Shown one piece after another: positions 8,334-17,057 of a stretch of 64,000 nt of DNA; positions within the stretch are counted from its first letter, which is position 1; each line of letters begins with the position of its first letter. The DNA is taken from contig CAZZFF010000009.1 of the NCBI GenBank assembly GCA_964653485.1, forward strand, positions 1 to 64,000. The letters run 5' to 3'. This DNA comes from CAVQND01 sp964653485 (lineage in GTDB: Bacteria > Verrucomicrobiota > Verrucomicrobiia > Limisphaerales > UBA8199). The notes beneath the pieces were generated by a model. That model had not been told where the DNA came from. It ran no database searches and saw only the letters and a program-made list of their open reading frames with translations. The position numbers and the translations under genes were made by a program.

Positions 8334-9935
8334 TCATTCCCCGAGCAAGAACTTGTGATGGCGCCCCAGCCAGTACGGCAGGAGGAAGGCCGCGCCGTCG
8401 TCCTCGCGCCGCCCTCCGGCCCCGCCGTCCACCACGAACGGGTTGCTGTTCCACTTCATGACGGGCCTCTCGTCGGGCGGCAGCAAGGTGAGCGCCTCCC
8501 GATGCCCGGCGCGATCCGGCGGCCCAGCCCAGGCAATGTCCGCGCGCCCGGAGTTCATCACGTCCCATTCGAGGGTGTCCATCGGCATCCGGTACAGTGT
8601 CCGGACCGCGTCGGCCAAATCCGCTTGCGGCGCCCCGGGCTGCCCGATGAGGCGGATGAACGTCCATAGCGGACATGCCTCGCGTTGAATATTCTTCCAC
8701 CACTCGTCCAGCGCGTGGCGATAGGCCTTCAACAGACCGGGGTCTCGCTCGTATCGAAACACGCCGTAGAACGGCAGCATGGCCAGTTCCTCGTCCGAGT
8801 AATTCAACTCGGTCCGAAACTCGTTCACCCGTCCGATCCAGTCGGCGTACTTCAAGTCCCGCGCAACCTTCAGGTATTCGTCTTCATAACGCGCCTGCCC
8901 CGTGACATGCGCGGCAGTCTTCAGGAAACTGAGCAGTTGCAGGCTGTTGAGCGCGCGCTCGTCCGGCTGCACGGCCAGCTTTTCCGGCGACCACCAACCC
9001 CACGTCGTCGGCTTCCCATCGACATCGATGAGCTGATAGCCGTGCTCCAGGATGTGGTCCATGATGCGGGCGCATGTTTGTGCGACGCGCCGTTTCAGCG
9101 GCTCGTCGGGCAACAAATCATGCGCAATCCCAAAAATGAAAAAGTGGCCGACGATTTCGTCGGAACTGGTGTCCGCCTTCCAGTAGTACTGTCCGTCCTG
9201 GGTCCAGTGCCACACGCCGTCACTGGGCATCGGGTCGCCTTTGCGGATGAACGAGCGCGCCGGAAAACCCCGCCGGCCCGCCACCTCTTCCAGGAACAGA
9301 ATCGCCTCGATGGACTTCCGCGCCCTGGCCAGGCTCTCGGGTGATTGCGTCACCGCGTAACGAAAGCACTCCGCCGCCGCATAGATCGAGGTCCAAAGGC
9401 CGTCGTTGTCGTCGTCCGTGGGTTGGTTGCTGGAGACATCCCCCGCCACCCGCAGATTGGAGCCGGCTACCAGGCCGTAGCGATCATGCCGCGCGGCGAT
9501 GCGCTGCTCGAAATGCTCCGCCTTCCGCGCAAGCGTCAGCGGCTTGAGTTCGATGTGCGAAACCCCCGTGTGCGTGCGCGCCCAAACACCGCCCTCCTGG
9601 TCCGCCACAAGTTGCTCGACAGCATCGTCGGGCAGGTAACGCTTGCCTGCCAGGTATTGCCGGCGATCCCGCTCCGGGGCCGCCAGGTCCAGCCGCATCA
9701 AACCCTGGGGCGTGCCCAGCCAGAGCGCGCCGTCGGCGGCGCGCGCCAGGGCGGTGATGTTGCCGACCGGCAACGGGATGGCGCTCGCCCGAAGCGGCGC
9801 CGGGACCGCCGGGTTCGTCAGACTGTAAAACGTGCGGACCTTTTGCGGGTAGGGGGCCAGTTGAATCGGCTCGAATGCCAGTGCGGAACCGCCCAGCATG
9901 ATCGCCAGTCCCAGGGTCGCGCTGAAGCGGTTCAT
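8334..9935 (-). CDS. Secreted protein: regulator-propeller repeats plus toroid enzyme-like domain
   Basis: The protein has about 533 residues. It begins with a signal peptide (MNRFSATLGLAIMLGGSALA), which fixes the start at 9935 rather than the upstream frame. Residues of about 55-130 contain two-component-regulator-propeller-type repeats (DGALWLGTPQGLMRLD, GGVWARTHTGVSHI). The remainder (TDDDNDGLWTSIYAAAE, FPARSFI, WHWTQDGQYYWKADTSSDE) is rich in helices and tryptophans and looks like an (alpha/alpha) toroid carbohydrate-active domain. I cannot assign a CAZy family. It lies 124 bp downstream of the EIIC permease gene on the same strand, which suggests a role in extracellular or periplasmic glycan handling. 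Confidence 0.65.
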   Translation of the reverse strand: MNRFSATLGLAIMLGGSALAFEPIQLAPYPQKVRTFYSLTNPAVPAPLRASAIPLPVGNITALARAADGALWLGTPQGLMRLDLAAPERDRRQYLAGKRYLPDDAVEQLVADQEGGVWARTHTGVSHIELKPLTLARKAEHFEQRIAARHDRYGLVAGSNLRVAGDVSSNQPTDDDNDGLWTSIYAAAECFRYAVTQSPESLARARKSIEAILFLEEVAGRRGFPARSFIRKGDPMPSDGVWHWTQDGQYYWKADTSSDEIVGHFFIFGIAHDLLPDEPLKRRVAQTCARIMDHILEHGYQLIDVDGKPTTWGWWSPEKLAVQPDERALNSLQLLSFLKTAAHVTGQARYEDEYLKVARDLKYADWIGRVNEFRTELNYSDEELAMLPFYGVFRYERDPGLLKAYRHALDEWWKNIQREACPLWTFIRLIGQPGAPQADLADAVRTLYRMPMDTLEWDVMNSGRADIAWAGPPDRAGHREALTLLPPDERPVMKWNSNPFVVDGGAGGRREDDGAAFLLPYWLGRHHKFLLGE

Positions 9936-10059
9936 CTCACTTGTCGGACCAGGCTGCGGTCGATCCCGACCCGGAACTTGTCTGTGGCCCGCGCATTCAT
10001 CTGTCAACTGTGCATCATCCCTGGACAACTTCAAGCCCTTTGAACCTGCTGCCTTTGCG

Positions 10060-11331
10060 TCATTTTGCTTCGGCCCTGTCCCCCTCGGCCTTGAGCCGTT
10101 GCCGCTCGGCCGCCTTGGCGAATGGATAGTAAACCGACATCGCGATGACGATCGAGACCGCGCCCCAGACGGCGGCCTTCCAGTCCCCGCCCGAAACCAG
10201 GTAGTGTCCGATGATGGGCGGGGTGGTCCAGGGCACATTGACGAAAGGCTTGTGTATCACCCCCCATTGCATGAGCAGGTAACTGCTGGCGGTGAGGATG
10301 AGCGCGTTGAGGATGTAGGGCATCATGAAGATCGGATTGAGCACGATGGGGAAGCCAAAAAAGATGGGTTCGTTGATCTGGAAAATCTGCGTCGGCAGCG
10401 AGAGCCGGCTCACGTCCCGGTAGCCCGGCTCCTTCGAGTTCCACATGACGAGCGCCAGCGCAATCGTCGCCCCGGTCCCCCCCACGTTGACGAAGGTGGT
10501 GAAAAACCCGTAGGCGGTCACGTAGGGCAGGGGTTGTCCCGCGCTCATTGCCTGGACGTTCGCCGCCAGGTATTGCAGGAAGACCGGCGCGACAATCGCA
10601 TCCATGGCGTTGTCGCCATTGATGCCCACGGACCACAAGAGCGTTACCAGGAACGCGTACACCAGGATTCCAGGCAGTGTGTTCAGCGCGAAAACCACCG
10701 GCTTGAACGCGGTCTGCACGAGGTGGTCAATGTCCGTCCCCAACACGAAGCGGATGACCCAAAAGACCAGCACCAGAAAGCACAACGGGCTGAGCGACAG
10801 GAACGATTCATAAACCACCGCGGGCACGTTCTTCGGCAGCTTGATGACGATGTTCTTGTCCGTGAACCACTTCTGGGTCCTGACGCACACCAGCGCGATG
10901 ACGACCGCGGTGAACAGCCCCTTGGAGCCAAGGTTGTCCATGGAAAACGCGATGTCCCCCGGCTTTTCACCCAGCTTCAGCTCGATCATCAGGAAGACCA
11001 CCGTGGCCATCGTCGCGCTCACGATGGCCTCCTGCTTTAACTGCTTCCCCAGGTCGTAGCCGATGGCAAAGCACACGAAAACCGAGAGCAGTCCGAATGT
11101 GGCGGTGACCGGCACTTGCAGAAGCCGGAGATACGGAGCCACAATCTTGTCCCAGCCGGCCACCGGCAGGAAGGAGACGATGATGAAAAGTCCCCCGATG
11201 ATTGTCAGCGGCACCACCGAAACCATCCCTGCGCGGATGGCGGACAGATAAGTGTTCTCGCTCAGCGCCGTGAGCGCCGGCACGATGTGTTTGTTGAGCA
11301 ATCCTGCCGGGTTCACGGATTCTTTGACCAT
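10060..11331 (-). CDS. PTS EIIC-like permease, lactose/cellobiose/chitobiose type, orphan
   Basis: The protein has 423 residues, about ten membrane spans and the EIIC (Lac/chitobiose) signatures GGTGATIALAL and INEPIFFGFPIVLNP (Glu321 conserved). In chitobiose EIIC proteins the substrate-contacting histidine lies in a GIHG motif. Here the corresponding segment is WSVGINGDN, with Asn238. No EIIA or EIIB gene is near, and none is fused. The gene sits 33 bp downstream of the GNAT gene in the GH84 operon. A GlcNAc-containing disaccharide or oligosaccharide is a plausible substrate (inference). Without EIIA/EIIB and the histidine it may transport without phosphorylation. Confidence 0.85.
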   Translation of the reverse strand: MVKESVNPAGLLNKHIVPALTALSENTYLSAIRAGMVSVVPLTIIGGLFIIVSFLPVAGWDKIVAPYLRLLQVPVTATFGLLSVFVCFAIGYDLGKQLKQEAIVSATMATVVFLMIELKLGEKPGDIAFSMDNLGSKGLFTAVVIALVCVRTQKWFTDKNIVIKLPKNVPAVVYESFLSLSPLCFLVLVFWVIRFVLGTDIDHLVQTAFKPVVFALNTLPGILVYAFLVTLLWSVGINGDNAMDAIVAPVFLQYLAANVQAMSAGQPLPYVTAYGFFTTFVNVGGTGATIALALVMWNSKEPGYRDVSRLSLPTQIFQINEPIFFGFPIVLNPIFMMPYILNALILTASSYLLMQWGVIHKPFVNVPWTTPPIIGHYLVSGGDWKAAVWGAVSIVIAMSVYYPFAKAAERQRLKAEGDRAEAK

Positions 11332-11364
11332 TGGCTCAGGGCTGTTGGCAAACCATAAACCCGT

Positions 11365-12012
11365 TCATGCCTGCGATGGAAGCTGACCTTTCAGGCCCTT
11401 GCCCATGTAAACACACCCGTCCTTCCCCTCGCCGACGCGGACCAACTCCCGGAAGCCCAACCGCTCGTAGAATCCTGCTGCCTTCGTGTTCATAAGGCTC
11501 ATGCCCAGGTGTGCGCCCGGGCTGCCGCGTTGGCGCAGTCGGTCCATGACCTGTTCGAGCATCCGCCGGCCAAAGCCGCGGCCCTGTGCCCGCGCCAGGA
11601 GATCAATATGCAGATGAGACGGGTAGGCCGCATAAGGCTCAGGCGTGAAGTAGTCGGGATTGTGATACCAGTGATAAACGGTTTGCACGCGAGTCCATTG
11701 GCCCGGTTCGCCGTGCGGCGCGGGAAATCGTTCACACAATGCCGGGCGCCACTCCTTTTCGTAGCGCGCGTAAAACGCCCGCGAATCATAGGCCCCCAGC
11801 GCGTAGCCGCAGATGCCCTGCGCGTCTTCGAGGATCAGGGCCATCTCAGGTTCGTAGGCCAGGTAGGGGCCGACGAAGAGCCGGCCCAAGGCATCGGGGT
11901 CTTCGCGGTAAAACGCCTCGCCGTCCTGGCCGAAGTCGCCGGTCTTGAGGCAAACATGGTAAGCCCCCGCCTGGTCGCCGGCCCGGGCGGGTCGAATGAT
12001 GCAATCGTTCAT
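11365..12012 (-). CDS. GNAT-family N-acetyltransferase paired with GH84
   Basis: The protein has 215 residues and a single GNAT fold. The acetyl-CoA loop is ARAQGRGFGRRML, and the C-terminal hallmark is LGMSLMNTKAAGFYERLGF. The domain resembles bacterial acetyltransferases related to the pseudo-acetyltransferase domain at the C terminus of animal O-GlcNAcase. That relation is recalled family knowledge, not computed here. Its ATG overlaps the stop codon of the GH84 gene by 4 bp, so the two are translationally coupled. The acetyl-CoA-binding loop appears intact, unlike the vertebrate pseudo-domain, so it may be active. The acceptor is unknown; an amino sugar is a reasonable guess. Confidence 0.8.
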   Translation of the reverse strand: MNDCIIRPARAGDQAGAYHVCLKTGDFGQDGEAFYREDPDALGRLFVGPYLAYEPEMALILEDAQGICGYALGAYDSRAFYARYEKEWRPALCERFPAPHGEPGQWTRVQTVYHWYHNPDYFTPEPYAAYPSHLHIDLLARAQGRGFGRRMLEQVMDRLRQRGSPGAHLGMSLMNTKAAGFYERLGFRELVRVGEGKDGCVYMGKGLKGQLPSQA

Positions 12013-13463
12013 AGGCTGGAGGAGGCTGGAGGCAAGGTGTTGTCTATGGTTTGCATGGTGCCAATGTCGCGCGCGGGGGCAAATGTGCCATCGGGTCGCT
12101 GGACGAGCAAGCGTTGCAGCCTCGCCACCAGCCCGCCGCGGTAGGTGCCCGGCAGGTGAAAGTCCGAGCGGCAGGCGGCGTTCGCGCCCCCGGCCCCGGA
12201 CTTGAATTCGACGTACCCCTCGAGAAGGTCCAACTCCTCACGCAGTTCCCAGATGCGCCGGCTCAGCGCATGAAACAGCGGCCGTTGGCGAAGCTCCGTC
12301 ATGCGCACGCAAAACTCCCGCAACCGCGCCGCCTGGCGCCGGAAGAGAGCGGCGTCTTCCCGCCATTCGGAGGGATCGCTTGCCAGCAGCTTTCGCGCCC
12401 GTTCGATGAGCGCCTCGGCCTCCGGGCCTTCCTGGTGCGGCAGGTAATAACAGTCTCCGAAGAGGACCAGGTCCTCCAGCGTCACCGGCTCGCCGAGCGT
12501 CGCAAAGCGCGGCAGCCATTCCCGCATCGCGGACAGATAAGCCTCCCGGGCGTCCCATCCCTCCGCGCAATGGATGAACTTTGCCAGCGTGCGCAGCGGC
12601 ACGAAATTCAACACAAACTCGTTGTTCGGATTGCTCAGCAAGCCGCCTGTTTCAGCGCGCAGCTCCGGCGCTCGCCCGGCATACGGGCCGCAGTAGAACC
12701 GGCGCCCGTCGTAATCGTTGGCGTGGAGGTTGTCCCAAATGACGGGCTTGCGGCGCAGAATCTCTCCCACTTCCCGGACGTGGGCCGCGGAAATCTCGCG
12801 GGAGACGATCTCCGGCCCGGTCCATAACACGTCGATCCCCGGCGACAGCTCCCGACCGAGCGTGGACAGATACCCCTCTCCGCCCAACTTGCGGTCGGCC
12901 ATCCGCCCGCAATACGGCGTGGGACATAGAAGAAACCGGCCCTCGCGGCTGCGCTCCCGCGTCCAGCCGAACAGGGCATTCGCCACCTCGCACTGCGCCG
13001 AAGCGAACGAACGCCGCCCGGTCGCATCCGCGGCGACCGGCCGCTCCGGAATGTCATCGAAGAGCAAGGCGAAGTGCCGGCATCCCAACGCGAGCATCTG
13101 CTCAAAACGCCGCTTCAGATGCGCCAGCTCCGTCTCGCTGCCGAAGCGAATGTCCAGTCCGGGGCTGAGCGCGTAAATGAACCGGATGCCCTTATGCTCG
13201 CAGGCGCGGACCAACTCCCCCAGCGCGGCCGCTTCCGGCTCCGAGTAAAGCTCGCGCCAGACCGCGCGATGCTTCAAGTCGTCCTTGGGCGCGTACAGGT
13301 AAGTGTCGAGTCCCCAGCCGGCCATCCAATCGAACAACTCAAATCGCTCCGCCGGCGACCAAGGCTCTCCGTAAAAGCCTTCGATCACCCCTGCCAGGAA
13401 ATCAGCCGTCGGGCGCGTCGCCATCTGTTCTTGCGCCAGCAAGCTACGAGGCGGGCAGATCAT
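12009..13463 (-). CDS. GH84 beta-N-acetylglucosaminidase, O-GlcNAcase-like
   Basis: The protein has 484 residues. It reads as a near-complete animal-type OGA catalytic domain: FLAGVIEGFYGEPW, NTYLYAPKDD-like DTYLYAPKDD, FIYALSPGLDI, the catalytic pair in ALLFDDI (Asp136/Asp137), LLCPTPYCG, VLWTGPEIVSREI, WDNLHANDYD and LLSNPNNEF. These cover the acid/base Asp pair, the substrate Lys (PKDD) and the active-site Asn residues known for human OGA. A helical stalk-like segment follows. No signal peptide is visible, so it should act in the cytosol on imported GlcNAc-containing material or on O-GlcNAc proteins. The internal ATG at 13424 is an alternative start. It is the first gene of the GH84-GNAT-EIIC operon. 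Confidence 0.9.
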   Translation of the reverse strand: MICPPRSLLAQEQMATRPTADFLAGVIEGFYGEPWSPAERFELFDWMAGWGLDTYLYAPKDDLKHRAVWRELYSEPEAAALGELVRACEHKGIRFIYALSPGLDIRFGSETELAHLKRRFEQMLALGCRHFALLFDDIPERPVAADATGRRSFASAQCEVANALFGWTRERSREGRFLLCPTPYCGRMADRKLGGEGYLSTLGRELSPGIDVLWTGPEIVSREISAAHVREVGEILRRKPVIWDNLHANDYDGRRFYCGPYAGRAPELRAETGGLLSNPNNEFVLNFVPLRTLAKFIHCAEGWDAREAYLSAMREWLPRFATLGEPVTLEDLVLFGDCYYLPHQEGPEAEALIERARKLLASDPSEWREDAALFRRQAARLREFCVRMTELRQRPLFHALSRRIWELREELDLLEGYVEFKSGAGGANAACRSDFHLPGTYRGGLVARLQRLLVQRPDGTFAPARDIGTMQTIDNTLPPASSSL

Positions 13464-13788
13464 TTGGCAAGGCTTGAAATCCGAGGGCTTGAAATCCGAG
13501 GGCTTGAAATCCGAAATCCGAAATCCGAAATCCGAAGGAAATCCGAAATCCGAAATCCGAGGAGTGCATCCGGTCGCTCATTCGGTGCGGCCGCCGCGCG
13601 TCGCGCAAGCGCCTGTGGCCTGAGTGCCGCGTGCGGTGCCTGTGCCGGAAAGCTCTCCGCTCTCCGGCTTCGGATTTCGGATTTCGGATTTCCTTCGGAT
13701 TTCGGATTTCGGGCCTTCGGATTTCGGCTTTCCGCTCCCCTCCACTCAACGCTCGACACCCGCCGGTTGCCGCCCGACACTCCTTCCC
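13464..13788. repeat. Divergent intergenic region with heptamer repeats forming a 39-nt inverted repeat
   Basis: This gap between the divergent GH84 and DegT genes is mostly repeats. At 13471-13514 there are three copies of a 15-bp unit (ggcttgaaatccgag), and then 7-bp units (gaaatcc) run to 13560. At 13667-13732 the complementary units (ggatttc) occur. Segments 13518-13556 and 13674-13712 are perfect 39-nt reverse complements separated by 117 nt, so transcript or single-stranded DNA could form a long hairpin. No gene is seen between. It is not a CRISPR because there are no unique spacers. Confidence 0.8.
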
Positions 13789-15045
13789 ATGAGCGACGCA
13801 CTGGCACTCTTTGGCGGGAGCAAAGTCAGGACGAAACCCTTCACAAGCTGGCCGCTGTTTGGCGATGCGGACGAACGGCGGCTGCTGCGCGCGTTGCGCA
13901 GTGGCAAGTGGGGAAAGCTCGACGGTGATGAGGTGGCCGAGTTCGAGCGCCGGTTCGCCGCCATGCACGGCTGCAAACACGGCATCGGAGTTGTCAACGG
14001 CACGATTTCACTGCGCATCGCCCTGATGGCCGCCGGCATCCAGGCGGAGGAGGAAGTAATCGTGCCGCCGTACACGTTCCTGGCGACCGCGACGGCGGTG
14101 GTGGAGACCAACGCTGTTCCGGTCTTTGCGGACATCGACCTCGAAACGTTCAACCTCGACCCGGTCTCCGTCGAGGCCGCCATTACGCCGCGCACGCGGG
14201 CCGTCATTCCCGTCCATATAGCGGGGCAGGCCGCGGACATGGACGCGCTCACGGAGGTTGCCAGGAAGCACAACCTCGTCGTCATCGAGGATGCCGCCCA
14301 CGCCCACGGCGCGCTTTACAAAGGGCGCCCCGCCGGCTCGCTCGCTCCCATGGGCTCGTTCTCGTTTCAATCGAGCAAGAACCTCACCTGCGGCGAAGGC
14401 GGCATCATCACGACGAACGACGACTCCTTGGCCGAGGCCTGCCGCTCCATCCACAACTGCGGCCGCATGGCGGGCCGGCCCTGGTACGAGCACCACGTCA
14501 TCTCCTCGAATTGCCGGCTCGGAGAATTTCAAGGCGCGGTCTTGAACTCCCAGTTGGACCGCCTGGAAGAACAGACCATAACGCGCGATCACAACGGCCA
14601 GTACCTCGCCGCGAAACTCGGCCGCATTGCCGGCATCCATCCGCAAAGACGCCCTCCCGAAATCACCCGCCACAGCTATCATCTTTTCCTGTTCCGCATC
14701 GACGCGAACGCCTTTGGCGCGCCGCGGGCGGCGGTCTTGAAGGCCTTGCAGGCGGAGGGCATTCCCGTCTCAGCCGGCTACGCCCTCCCGTTATATCGCC
14801 AGCCCTTGTTCCTCAACAAGGCATTCGGCCCCTACCTGCCGAGCGCCCGCCACACCCTCGATTTCGCCAAAGTCCATTGCCCGAACTGCGACAAAATCTG
14901 CGCCGAGCAGGGGGCCTGGCTCGAGCAGAGTCTGTTTCTCGGCACGGAATCCGACATGGACGATATCGCGCGCGCCTTTGAAAAGGTTTACGCTCACCGC
15001 CGCGCCCTCGCAAACCCCCAACCCGAATCTTGGTCCGAAGTCTAA
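13789..15045 (+). CDS. DegT/DnrJ/EryC1-family aminotransferase
   Basis: The protein has 418 residues. It is a fold-type I PLP enzyme of the sugar-aminotransferase family. The motifs VPPYTFLATATAV, VFADID, VIEDAAHAHGA and the PLP-lysine region SFQSSKNLTCGEGG are present. Related enzymes make amino sugars (for example 3-amino-3,5-dihydroxybenzoate-type or nucleotide-sugar aminotransferases); the substrate cannot be fixed here. The ATG at 13789 is chosen because the family starts just before the LFGGSKVRTKPF segment. It is transcribed away from the GH84 operon across the repeat-rich intergenic region. No other nucleotide-sugar gene is adjacent. Confidence 0.85.
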   Translation: MSDALALFGGSKVRTKPFTSWPLFGDADERRLLRALRSGKWGKLDGDEVAEFERRFAAMHGCKHGIGVVNGTISLRIALMAAGIQAEEEVIVPPYTFLATATAVVETNAVPVFADIDLETFNLDPVSVEAAITPRTRAVIPVHIAGQAADMDALTEVARKHNLVVIEDAAHAHGALYKGRPAGSLAPMGSFSFQSSKNLTCGEGGIITTNDDSLAEACRSIHNCGRMAGRPWYEHHVISSNCRLGEFQGAVLNSQLDRLEEQTITRDHNGQYLAAKLGRIAGIHPQRRPPEITRHSYHLFLFRIDANAFGAPRAAVLKALQAEGIPVSAGYALPLYRQPLFLNKAFGPYLPSARHTLDFAKVHCPNCDKICAEQGAWLEQSLFLGTESDMDDIARAFEKVYAHRRALANPQPESWSEV

Positions 15046-15203
15046 TCTTGCTCATTAGAATACAAAAAGTAGTGAGGTTAGGATTAGTATCAAGAATCTT
15101 CTATCCGGCACGCTGAACGTCACCGTCGCCGCCGTATCCCTGGGCGAAAGCGATGGCCGGTATCTTGACATCCTCGTAAAGCTGTGTTAGGGGACGGCCC
15201 ACT

Positions 15204-16622
15204 ATGAATCAGGGAAAATCGCTGTTCTCCCGTCTTATTCCGTTCATCCTAATCGCCGCCGCGGTTCCCGTCTCGGGGCAAGTGACCGGGTCTTTGGCGA
15301 TTACCAATCTCGCGCAAGTCGAGGGCGGTTGGCTGCTTGGCTGGCACTCAAGCCTCACGGGCGCCGCCTACACCGTCCGGTTTCAGGATACTCTCCAGGA
15401 CGGCGTATGGCGGTCGCCCGCCTCGTCCGTTCTGTTCCCGGTGGCGTCGAACCAGTGGTTCGACGCGGTCGGCACCAATGCCGCGCGCCTTTACCAGGTC
15501 GTGGGGGTCCCGGCGGCCGAGCGCGGCAAGGTGCTCGCGGTGAACTACAGCAATACCCTCTCGGCGGCCACCTTGGCTTTCCTGTTCGATTTTGCCGGCA
15601 TCCCGATAACGCCGCAGTACAACGTGCGGCTTTACAAGGTCGACTACGAGACCATCACTCCACTGGGGGCGCGCACGATTGCATCGGGCGCGCTGCTGCT
15701 GCCTGAGGACACAGGCTACGCCCTGCCGCTGGTGAGCTACCAGCACGGGACACTGACGCAAACCAATTCAGCCCCCTCGTCCATGGACCTGAGCGGCGAG
15801 GTGTCGGTCGGCATCGGGTTCGCCACGACGGGCTACGCCGCCGCGGTGCCGGACTATCTGGGGCTGGGCGATTCGCCCGGGCTGCATCCTTACCTCCACG
15901 CGCGGTCTGAGGCGACCGCCTGCGTCGACATGCTGCGGGCGGTCAGGACCATTTGCGCGACCAACGGCTTTCCCCTCGCGAGCCGGCTTTTCCTTTGCGG
16001 CTATTCCCAGGGCGGCCACTCGACCATGGCCTTGCAGCGCGAGCTCGAAGCCTATCACACCAACGAGTTCACCATCACCGCTTGCGCGCCCATGGCGGGA
16101 CCTTACGACTTGTCCGGCGTCACCACGGACGACTTCCTCGACGGCGCCCCGAATCCCAATCCCTACTATTTCCTTTGCCTGCTGGGCGCTTACCAGGATG
16201 TCTATCATCTGGGGCCGAGCCTGGCCAGCCTCCTCGCCCCGCCGTACAACACCACGTTGCCCCCGCTCCTGAACGGCAACACCAGCGGCGCCCAAATCAA
16301 CGCCGCCATGCCCACGAACGCGGTCCAAGTCCTGCAGACGAATTTCCTGGCCGCATTTAGATCGAACCCGCGCCACCCTTTCCGCCTCGCCCTCCAGGAG
16401 AACGATGTATACCTCTGGAAGCCGGTCGCGCCCATGCGGCTATACCAGTGCTCCGGCGATATGGACGTCGACCCCGCCAACTCGCAAATCGCCTTGGCCT
16501 CTTTCCAGGCCCTCGGCGACACCCAGGTCCAATTCTTCGACCCCCTCCCCGGCGCCGACCACGACACCTGCGCCCAACCGAGTCTCTTGCTCGCGAAGAC
16601 CTGGTTCGATTCCCTGCGGTAG
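15204..16622 (+). CDS. Secreted alpha/beta-hydrolase (lipase/esterase type)
   Basis: The protein has 472 residues with an N-terminal signal peptide ending near VPVSGQ. Residues of about 30-102 form the verrucomicrobial 'LxW...YTVRFQDTL...W...LYQVVG' module, usually found at the C terminus of secreted proteins. The hydrolase domain follows: GYSQGG places the nucleophile at Ser268, GDMDVDP carries the probable Asp and GADHDTC the probable His. It resembles secretory lipases and prolyl-oligopeptidase-type esterases. An ester or peptide substrate outside the cytoplasm is likely. It has no obvious operon partners; the gap of 158 bp upstream holds nothing recognisable. Confidence 0.8.
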   Translation: MNQGKSLFSRLIPFILIAAAVPVSGQVTGSLAITNLAQVEGGWLLGWHSSLTGAAYTVRFQDTLQDGVWRSPASSVLFPVASNQWFDAVGTNAARLYQVVGVPAAERGKVLAVNYSNTLSAATLAFLFDFAGIPITPQYNVRLYKVDYETITPLGARTIASGALLLPEDTGYALPLVSYQHGTLTQTNSAPSSMDLSGEVSVGIGFATTGYAAAVPDYLGLGDSPGLHPYLHARSEATACVDMLRAVRTICATNGFPLASRLFLCGYSQGGHSTMALQRELEAYHTNEFTITACAPMAGPYDLSGVTTDDFLDGAPNPNPYYFLCLLGAYQDVYHLGPSLASLLAPPYNTTLPPLLNGNTSGAQINAAMPTNAVQVLQTNFLAAFRSNPRHPFRLALQENDVYLWKPVAPMRLYQCSGDMDVDPANSQIALASFQALGDTQVQFFDPLPGADHDTCAQPSLLLAKTWFDSLR

Positions 16623-16757
16623 CCGTCGCGCCGCCCGCCTCGGGCATGACCGCTGAGGGGTGATGCGGACCCGATCAAGAACGGGTTCAAATGGCGCGAA
16701 TTATCGGCGTTCTTTAACCGGTTGCCCGCCAGGCCAACAGCATGTATGCTCAGTCAA

Positions 16758-17057
16758 ATGTGTCTGGCAATTCCGGGGAAAATCACCAGTATCAGCGGGG
16801 ACGAAGGGCTGATGCGCGTCGGCAAAATTGACTTTGGCGGGATTCAAAAAGAGGCCAACCTGGCCTGCGTGCCTGAAGCCAAAGTGGGCGACTATGTAAT
16901 TGTGCATGTCGGCTTCGCCATCAGCCGCCTCGAGGAGGCAGAAGCCAATGAGGTCTTCGAGTACCTGCGTCAGATGGAGGAGCTCAGCGAGTTGCAGCCC
17001 GTGGGGCCGGACGACCCAAGCTCGGGAGGCCCGGACAGGAGCGCCGGCGCCGTATGA
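16758..17057 (+). CDS. hypC: HypC/HupF-family hydrogenase maturation chaperone
   Basis: The protein has 99 residues, slightly longer than the usual 75-90. It starts with the diagnostic MCLAIPGK, whose Cys2 contacts the HypD iron and the hydrogenase precursor; the ATG at 16758 is required to place that Cys at position 2. The beta-barrel segment VGDYVIVHVGFAISRL and the helix with EEAEANEVFEYL are typical. HypC carries the Fe(CN)2CO unit between HypD and the [NiFe]-hydrogenase large subunit. Its stop overlaps the hypD start by 4 bp. Confidence 0.93.
   Translation: MCLAIPGKITSISGDEGLMRVGKIDFGGIQKEANLACVPEAKVGDYVIVHVGFAISRLEEAEANEVFEYLRQMEELSELQPVGPDDPSSGGPDRSAGAV

Noticed and set aside
13471..13732. 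Possible CRISPR array
   Set aside because: The units are contiguous 7- and 15-bp repeats without unique spacers, and no cas genes are in the window.
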